From NCBI GenBank assembly GCA_964023275.1, contig OZ029927.1:4573715-4637714 (forward strand): a stretch of 64,000 bases of DNA, in the 5' to 3' direction. Shown here in pieces: positions 56,757 to 64,000 of this stretch (position 1 is its first letter; every line of letters begins with the position of its first letter). The position numbers were made by a program, and so were the translations under genes. The notes under the pieces were generated by a model. The model ran no database searches. It was not told the DNA's origin and was given only the letters and a program-made list of their open reading frames with translations. The DNA comes from Norana najaformis. Taxonomy: Eukaryota > Annelida > Clitellata > Crassiclitellata > Hormogastridae.

Positions 56757-56924
56757 GTAGGATAGATGCTACTTTCTGCAAATGTAAAGAACGCAACTGG
56801 TATGCTGAGTAAATTTTAGTAAGACTGAAAATAAAGTAAGGTCATTATGCGTGTAGCATGACTTTAAAGCTTTGTGAATTGTGTGATCCACTCAGGTTAC
56901 AGCCAAAACGCAGCATTCATTCAT

Positions 56925-57045
56925 TCAGGGCATTTATATAGCGCCTCTCCAAGATATATACTCAGAGGCGCTCCCAGCTCAGCCCTAGCGAAAGAGAACG
57001 ATTTTCTAGTGTTGGTGAAGGTACATGTGGCGTTTCACAGACTGA
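56925..57045 (-). mobile_element. LINE 3'-end fragment with canonical hairpin
   Basis: On the minus strand: a short coding end (RSLSLGLSWERL, stop) comparable with CSLSPRLVWERF-stop at 9660-9704. Then GGGAGCGCCTCTGAGTATAT and GGAGAGGCGCTATATAAATG, and an (AATG)n tail. It is the clearest copy of the inverted repeat AGCGCCTC/GAGGCGCT. Confidence 0.75.
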
Positions 57046-57129
57046 GAAAAAGGCCTTTCCTGCAGGTAGATGACCTAACGACTGAAAAGACAACAGTTAA
57101 CAACCTAACAACAGTTTCCTGCTGATTTC

Positions 57130-57950
57130 TGAATTCGACAGCATAGTGTCACAAGATCTGTCAGCATTTCAAGGTTATGAATGGCTGCAGCTGAGCTGAG
57201 CTGTTGTCGGCTTCAGAACCTCGTTCAAAAGTAATGGCCGTAATTTGAAAGAATACGGATGGAAGAAAAAGCAAACAAACAATACTCATTGGTGTAAAAA
57301 TGAATTGAGGAAGAAAATGAATAAACGAAGAGGAACAGGTCGATGCACATGAGTGAAGGTGGATACAAATCATGTACTAAAGTACAAGGTGGTCTTGGTC
57401 TGCCTATCGAAAATCAAAGACTTACTATAGGAAAGCTTCCACAGAAGCTGAATAGCAGAATTTTGGAATAGTTAAACATAAGGTAACCATCTCTGGCACA
57501 GCGAAAAAATGCAAAAAAATAAGAAACACTATTGGCCAAACAGCTCTCTCCGAATGAGCCGAACAGCTTAACAATTGGGCAAGCAGTCTGCAATGAGCCA
57601 CACTGTTGCTGGGCGGCCAATCAGCTGCTCAGCTGAACACCGATCCAATGTGATTGATCTCGCATCGCGAGTCTCTTCATCATAACTGCGCTGATTCTAT
57701 CATAAACTGCCTGCGAAACTAGATCACATCACTGAGCTGATGGCTAAGAATTGAAAACAGTGCTGTGTAACCGTTATAGAAAATTTATGAAATGTAAATG
57801 TACGCGTTTTAGAAATCAGGTAATTTAATTAAGAGTAAACATTTACGGATTTTGGACGAGGAAAAGTGCATACTGCATCGGGTGAATTAAGTTGCTTAAA
57901 GGTTTAATCTCGTTATCACGACAGCCACATAGAACTACACAGACGGAAAG
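57130..57950. other. No gene recognised
   Basis: Short AT-rich frames only; nothing conserved seen. Confidence 0.35.
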
Positions 57951-58254
57951 CAGCCATGTGGCTCTCGACTGACATCCTAATCGGTCTGATTAATGTCGTC
58001 TTCGCTCCGAACGATCAGCCTCTGTTTGTCTATGGAGATGGGCAGAGGAGCAGAAGATGTAGGAGAAGGAGCAGAAGAAAGAGGCTGAGGAGGGGCAGCA
58101 GCAGCAGAAGGAGAAGGAGGAGGAGGAGAACGGAGTAGTTTCAGCCACATACATCCAACGTTTCTTCCTTTGATTCTTTCATAGTCGATGATGATATCTC
58201 GGATACGAACGTTACAACATGGATTCTGAGACAGCGCTGTCGTTGTTAATGTTG

Positions 58255-58365
58255 ATGATGGTGGTGATATTTATATGATGATAATGACTATGACGACGAT
58301 GAAGATTATGTTGACGACGATGGCGACGACGATGACGATGACGATGACGATGATGATGACATCAT
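58255..58365. repeat. Degenerate (GAT/GAC)n repeat
   Basis: GATGATGGTGGTGATATT... through GACGACGATGACGATGACGA. A purine-rich AGG tract lies just upstream (58036-58135). Confidence 0.85.
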
Positions 58366-58369
58366 TCTT

Positions 58370-60680
58370 ATTGTGGTGCCTAGCAGTGACATTCTGCCCG
58401 CACACTTTGAATTGTAATACGCTGTGTAGACTGTAGTAAAAGAATGTTGTTGTAAACCGCTCCTGCAAGGAATTTAGTCCTTTTAGTTATAAATGAAAAT
58501 ATTTAATGTCCGCATAGCACCATTGTTCACAAAGACATCTACGCATCAATCATGTTATATTACGATTTATAACAGCCTTACCTAAGCCAGCGTAAGATTA
58601 ATGACTTAATTGTATGTCTATACTAAAATACCTCCCACACTGGCATGCACGAATCATTTGAACCACAGACCCCTAGTACGGGCAGTCCGACATCGTGAAG
58701 ATCGGTTAGTCTTTAGCTAAAAGCGCACGAAAGCAATGAATTCTCTTTCGCTCTAGAACTCGGTTGCAGTTGCCTCTGATGAATGATCGGCTCTTCTGGT
58801 TCTTCGTCTCACCAAGAGTTCTTCTTCACGACTTCGCTTGATATACGGAATCGACGGTGATGAAAGTCTTTCACGCATCTAGTTGACCGAGTGACAATCA
58901 ACCCAAACTCAAGACTCGGATTGTCCCTTAATCACAGGAATTCACCTCTCGAAAGTCGAGGCTTGCTTCAGACTATGACTGCGAAGGATTTCTCGCTTCG
59001 ACTGGTCTAAACTCTGATTGTTCGACCCCACGACACAATCGCTGTGAGCAACCGTTCGATAACTTACCTTTTCTTTTCGATTGAAATGCCGTTCTCACAG
59101 TTCTTTTTCTGGCTTCGATCTGAAATTCACGGATGAACTTTTGCGAATTGTCTTATGCCTTCGATGAATTCCGAGCAACTGAAGTAACTGCGTTGCGTAT
59201 CACAAAATCGTCTGGCTCGGGCCAGACGACCAGGAGTCAACCGTTAATTCGAATATCTTCAACTGGCTTCCTGCTTTCCGTATTGTCTCCAAAACACAGT
59301 GAATAGTTTCCCTAAAACCTAATATGAAAATGTTATGCCCTACGATGCTGACATATGCATAGAAGCTGGCAATCCTTCTTCAATTACATACATATCTACA
59401 TCTAATAAAATCATTCATCGTAAGCTTGATAGCATTTTCCGGAGCCACTCCTATAAGCTGAGGAGCAAGGCCTTTATACACAATTTTAACACATCTTTCT
59501 CCTAACTGGAGTTAATCCCTCCTGGGGATGAGTCAGCCAAAACAGGTTAACACATCTAATGTAGACAAATGCGAATATAAGGCCAACTGTTACACCCCTC
59601 TTCCTCTTCCTAATCATCAACATCATCATTATCATTATCAGTATCATCAGATTGCAAATCTAAATCTGAGTAGGACGAATTCAACTGTTCGACCGGTTCG
59701 TTGCGTTTCTGATGCTAAAAAATGAGGCATCAATGGTTTTAGAGAAGGAACCACTGGAAGACTCCCGCTGTCTTATCTCCTGCGCTCTGTCCCGGACATG
59801 ATGTCTTCAGCTAACACGTCTGAAACCCTGAGTTGGCCCCATATCATCACCTGAATTTCATTATCATCAGAAGTGAACCGACAAAAGCGTTGTCTCAGCA
59901 TTTGCGACGGATTCGTGCTACGCGCTGACCACAGCAACGACCATCTTTCTCACGGCAGTAGCCTGATCTAAAACATAACAGACTACTGCAATAACTTGCT
60001 GGTTAGATTATAATACAGTATCTCAGATCGGGCGGATTCAGATGCTTATGATTAGCACCTCATCTCTCCAGCCCACCACATGACCTGATGTTATCATAGT
60101 GCAGCACAGAATTTTGCGCCTATATGTCGTTCCAACTGGAACAAGAACCAGTCGTTTCTGTTCCAAGACGCTAGTGCCCAGGATGAATGGATTTATGCAT
60201 TCATTTATTTATTTGTATTGACTGTACGTACATGAATATGCATGCATGTATGTGCATTAGGATGGCTCTTATTTATGTGGCGAAAATCAGTTGCGAAGCA
60301 ATTTTAAGTCTCACCCTTTCAAGATATTCCTTATTATAAAAATATTATGTGCACAGTTTGAGCGAGAAAGTTTAATATTTAGAGGTCGCTCAATGGCCCT
60401 AATATTTAGCCATATAGCGTAAATGGTAGAATTCAAAACTGTTTGCCATCAGTTTGACTAAGCCATGCAATGAATCAAGCTGCACTGAAAACTACTGTTT
60501 TAGTGTTTATTTAACAGTTTAGAACCGATACAGAACAGTTTTTAAAATCAAAACTATTGTATACTGAATGTATTGTGTGCAGTATGCTATTATGTAGCGT
60601 TAATATTCTCCCATCAGGAAAGTTTTCCCGAGTCTGTTCGATAACTTGAAGCACATACTGCGGCTGTTCTTCACTCTTAA
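58370..60680. other. No gene recognised
   Basis: No conserved protein segment found on either strand. Short frames such as 59528-59725 are His/Tyr-rich because of a CATCAT repeat. Confidence 0.35.
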
Positions 60681-60681
60681 A

Positions 60682-60751
60682 GCCGTGTCTTGGATCATGG
60701 CGACACCTCGCTCTGTGCCGTGTCTTGGATCATGGCGACACCTCGCACTGC
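60682..60751. repeat. 35-bp direct tandem duplication
   Basis: GCCGTGTCTTGGATCATGGC... is present twice back to back (starts at 60682 and 60717) with only a few differences at the end of the second unit. Confidence 0.9.
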
Positions 60752-60884
60752 ATGATCGTTAGAGACTGCTGGTGTGCTGACGATTGCCTCTGCAGCCTTG
60801 AACTCATCCATACTGTTCCATGTATCAGGGTCTTCGGCTAGGAACCCGACCGGCAAGCCAGGCGTTCCAAATATTATTTTTATT

Positions 60885-61330
60885 ATTTTAAAAATTATTA
60901 TTATTATTAAACAGACATTTATAAAGCGCGCAATTAACAACAGCCTCAAAGGAGCGCACAACGACCCTAAAAAAGTTCTACCGACTAGACCTAATATCGA
61001 CTATTCCTAATATCATGGTTTATAGATCAGTAGGGATGCACAGACATAGAGGCGACCTATTAAACATATCCTTTAAGCTTTTTTAAAACTTGGTATTTGA
61101 AAATTGTTAATTTTGATGCTAATCGGAAAGGCATGCCACACTGTGGGGCTAGAGTAACAAATCCACGAGAGGCAAATGCAGTGTAAATTTTTGGACCTAT
61201 GAGATTTCGGTTGGTCGCAGAACGTAAGCAGGATCGACCAGGAACTGTCGCAACCGGAATGCAGAACCTGGAAAGGTATGACTGAACCAGTCCATGCTGG
61301 CATTTGTAGGCGATCATAACTAGCTAAATA
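60885..61330 (-). mobile_element. LINE C-terminal fragment with 3' tail
   Basis: On the minus strand: IAYKCQHGLVQSYLSRFCIP and VPGRSCLRSATNRNL (the LAYKCLHG.AP.YL...C.P, R.SLRSA blocks), then frameshifted remnants of GPTVW. The 3' end has GTGCGCTCCTTTGAGGC ... TTGCGCGCTTTATAAATGTC and a (TAA)n tail. Its 5' end lies close to the end of the conserved gene relic at 61335. Confidence 0.75.
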
Positions 61331-61334
61331 CATT

Positions 61335-62025
61335 TCTGCTCCACATTGTTACGAAATCAATGAGTCTTTTGTTGCAGAGTCGCCAAGTCCACCTCTATGC
61401 GTTTCAATGGGTTGTTTGCTCCTTCTTTCTTTCTTAATGTTGTCAACATGGCCTGTTTTGTGGTTGAGTCCACCTCTGGATCAAAGAGACTGAGAAGGAT
61501 CAAATCATCGGAAAGGTACTATAAGTGACCGGCTAGCTTGCGTGAAGTAGCTGCACTGATATCGCAATCAGGGTAAGCACCAAGTTGCTGCAGGAAGAGC
61601 AGGTCATTCCTATCTGCTTTGGAGGCCACAGGTGAGGCGAACCAATAGTTGATGTAAAGTTTTGCGAGAAATATGTTCACACGTTGAAGTCTCCGAGATT
61701 CTCTTGCCGACAGTTGGAACTGCGACATGAAGAGCCAAACTTTGATACTGTGTATTCCTTTCAGCATCCAAAGAGTTTGATGCATCGGCCCAGGAGCTTG
61801 GAAGTTTGTCCCATGATTTGGAGTTCTTCCCAAAAAGACAAGCATTAGATGCAGTAGACCTTGGTAGTCTTTATGGAGTTGTTGATCCTGCAGTTGCTGC
61901 TCACAGAATATAATAACTTCGTCTCTGACATCGATGAGCTCAGATGAGGCGAAGTCATCGGAGAAGGCATCGTCGTATCTTGCTTTGTCGATAGATGACC
62001 ACTGTTCTTGGAATCGTTTGAAGAC
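61335..62025 (-). pseudogene. Broken conserved gene, probable transposon origin (C-terminal domain)
   Basis: On the minus strand a ~165-residue conserved segment reads DVRDEVIIFCEQQL, LVFLGRTPNHGTNFQAPG, MHQTLWMLKGIHSIKVWLF, RLQRVNIFLAKLYINYWFA, ADRNDLLFLQQLGAYPD and SRKLAGHL. I recall similar sequences from many uncharacterised, multi-copy proteins in cnidarian, mollusc and arthropod genomes. They share FLGG.PP.G..F..PG..H.ARWM and GHLWYLSEEL. Here the W of GHLWYLS is a TAG stop (about 61522). The frame then continues YLSDDLILLSLFDPEVDST and shifts near 61360 before DFVT. Upstream it merges into the tetranucleotide array. The family's biochemical role is unknown to me. Confidence 0.65.
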
Positions 62026-63080
62026 GAGAATGTATGCATGCATGTTTGTATGTATGCATAAATGTATGTATGTATGTATGTATGAATGTATGCATGTATG
62101 TATGTATGAATGTATGAATGTATGAATGTATGTATGAATGTATGAATGTATGTATGAATGTATGCATGTATGTATGTATGTATGTATGAATGTATGCATG
62201 TATGTATGAATGTATGAATGTATGTATGTATGTATGAAAATATGAATGTATGTATGAATGTATGCATGTATGTATGAATGTATGCATGCATGTATGAATG
62301 TATGAATGTATGTATGTACTGTATGTTTGAATGTATGAATGTATGTATGAATGTATGCATGTATGTATGTATGAATGTATGAATGTATGAATGTATGAAT
62401 GTATGTATGTATGTTTGAATGTATGAATGTATGTATGAATGTATGCATGTATGTATGTATGAATGTATGAATGTATGTATGAATGTATGAATGTATGTAT
62501 GTATGTATGTATGAATGTATGTATGAATGTATGCATGTATGTATGTATGAATGTATGAATGTATGAATGTATGAATGTATGTATGTATGTTTGAATGTAT
62601 GTATGAATGTATGCATGTACGTATGTATGAATGTATGCATGAATGTATGTATGAATGTATGAATGTATGAATGTATGTATGCATGTATGAATGTATGTAT
62701 GTATGTATGTATGAATGTATGCATGTATGTATGTATGAATGTATGAATGTATGAATGTATGTATGTATGTTTGAATGTATGTTTGAATGTATGTATGAAT
62801 GTATGCATGTACGTATGTATGAATGTATGCATGAATGTATGTATGAATGTATGAATGTATGTATGTATGAATGTATGAATGTATGAATGTATGTATGTAT
62901 GTATGTATGAATGTATGCATGAATGTATGTATGAATGTATGAATGTATGTATGTATGAATGTATGAATGTATGAATGTATGTATGTATGTATGTATGAAT
63001 GTATGCATGTATGTATGTATGAATGTATGAATGTATGCATGTATGTACGTATGAATGTATGTATGTATGCATGCATGTAG
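62026..63080. repeat. ~1.05-kb degenerate (ATGT)n array with higher-order units
   Basis: Tetramers TATG, AATG, CATG and rare TTTG/TACG alternate in register. Larger blocks recur: the text from GTTTGAATGTATGTATGAAT at 62589 repeats at 62781, a 192-bp period. The HTYIHTFIHS frames (open in three minus frames) are artefacts of a tetramer with no stop codon on that strand. Confidence 0.95.
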
Positions 63081-63084
63081 ATGA

Positions 63085-63530
63085 TGTAGTGTATTCATGT
63101 ATGTGAACATTTAAACCTATAGGCCGATGCCAGAAGAAGCGACAGAGCAGCGCCTGGCAAGAAGACGCGGAGGATCTTTATTTGTCAAGCTGGGATTTTC
63201 CTGTAACGATTAACGTCTTCGGTTGGTGACAAGATAATTCGACGGGTGCCTTGGCTGCTCGTCTGCCACCAGTTGACCAGATCTCAGCTCTAAACCTCTG
63301 TCGTCGTCGTCGTCGTCTGCCACTCCCTGGACTCTACAGCCTCTTCAGCACTGGCTTTGTCCAGAGGCGACATACAAAGGACCGATTCCAATCGTATGGA
63401 TCGACCGAATGGGTTCATAGAACACATGCTTCAAATTGGTTAATCAAATTGGTCCATCAAATTGATCCATCGAATGGAACCGACAAATAGTTCCATTACC
63501 ATATTCTCCATTCAATGTCTCCATCTTTTT
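63085..63530. other. No gene recognised
   Basis: A short (TCG)n run near 63301-63318. A repeated ATTGGTT.ATCAAATTGGTC motif lies near 63433-63480. The 79-codon frame here has no known motif. Confidence 0.35.
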
Positions 63531-63539
63531 TCCAATCAG

Positions 63540-63585
63540 GAAATGTGTGTACGAAGATGGTCACACTGACAGAAAGCCAAACTGG
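63540..63585 (+). CDS. Candidate small cysteine-containing exon
   Basis: A good acceptor (CATCTTTTTTCCAATCAG) precedes GAAATGTGTGTACG, and a donor TGG|GTGAGG follows. In one phase it reads KCVYEDGHTDRKPNW. The C-V-Y ... W spacing recalls VWC-like repeats of secreted invertebrate proteins, but only one cysteine is present. The phase does not match the 56756 donor; it would match the alternative donor at 56798. Very tentative. Confidence 0.2.
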
Positions 63586-63589
63586 GTGA

Positions 63590-64000
63590 GGAACGGTAGA
63601 CCCTTATGTTTGATAATCACGACTTAGCAATCTGAAATCAGTCCTGGATAAAGTTTTTAAAAAGTTTTCATACACATTGAAACCTGCAATGACCCTAATA
63701 CAAGTCAGTTAATTCGTTTTGCTCGCATGTGGTGTTTTGTGGCATAGTTTGGTTCATTTGAGAGCATTTATGCCTAAGACCTTCGCTTCTCCCTTTGAAG
63801 TTGGATTAACTGGGTCGGTATCGTTTGAAGTGGTGTGAATGCTCGATTGGCATTTCTCTGCGTCATCTGAAACTGAGTTTCGTTTATTAGTTTATTTGTG
63901 TGGAAGGCGCTTCAGCTTTTTTCACTGCTGTTGGCATGTTTACATTCATTTAGTTCTGCAGGACTCGTAGAGGAGGGGCATTTGATAACGGAGCAATTAC
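63590..64000. other. No gene recognised
   Basis: AT-rich sequence without conserved frames or obvious repeats. Confidence 0.35.

Noticed and set aside
61519..63072. 517-codon minus-strand open frame as a real His/Tyr-repeat protein
   Set aside because: About 340 codons are translated ATGT repeats, open in three frames at once. Only the C-terminal ~165 residues look like a conserved protein, and that part is broken further on.

Overview
The window looks like nuclear DNA of an animal, most likely a marine invertebrate. It has large introns, GT/AG exon junctions in consistent phase, no operon structure, very many microsatellites, tRNA-derived SINEs and decayed L2/CR1-like non-LTR retrotransposons. 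I cannot fix the phylum from sequence alone. No rRNA gene and no convincing functional tRNA gene was seen.

The only well-supported protein-coding loci are Kazal-type serine protease inhibitors. A nearly complete gene runs on the + strand from about 22.3 to 32.05 kb. It has a TATA-like box, a signal-peptide exon (22434-22479), and then a ladder of short exons at 23991, 24572, 25234, 26646, 26963, 27816, 29345, 30767 and 31926. All internal Kazal exons after the first are symmetric phase 2-2. Each intron falls inside a Kazal domain, between Cys5 and Cys6, so each exon carries the end of one domain and the start of the next. The ten exons join into one open frame of 436 codons plus 2 nt; the last exon was not found. 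One damaged exon sits at about 24930-25053. Two further Kazal exons (1880-2032 and 5317-5439) are in mutually compatible phase and look like the 3' part of an upstream paralogue. The second of them and its flanks are close relatives of the last exon of the main gene. The predicted P1 residues differ between domains (R, K, L, F, A, D).

Region by region: 1-5.5 kb, upstream Kazal exons with LINE scraps. 5.8-20.8 kb, a duplication landscape: a ~4 kb segment is present twice (about 5.8-10.4 and 16.8-20.8 kb), copy 1 carries a nested LINE insertion, and a tandem array of a ~1 kb non-coding unit lies at 12.95-17.78 kb. 22.3-32.1 kb, the Kazal gene. 33-35.5 kb, a reverse transcriptase relic and a paralogue of the 10.6-12.9 kb repeat. 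36-37.4 kb, pyrimidine-rich and tetranucleotide repeats. 39.9-52.2 kb, LINE ends, SINEs, a Ty3/gypsy relic and microsatellites. 52.9-54.1 kb, microsatellites. 55-57 kb, a LINE scrap and an orphan signal-peptide exon. 60.7-63.1 kb, a LINE end next to a broken conserved gene of probable transposon origin, followed by a ~1 kb degenerate ATGT array.

A theme across the window is a shared LINE 3' end: an inverted repeat (AGCGCCTC ... GAGGCGCT) followed by TATAAAT and a short tandem repeat. It occurs at about ten or more places, mostly on the minus strand, and at least once it seems to be attached to a tRNA-like SINE.
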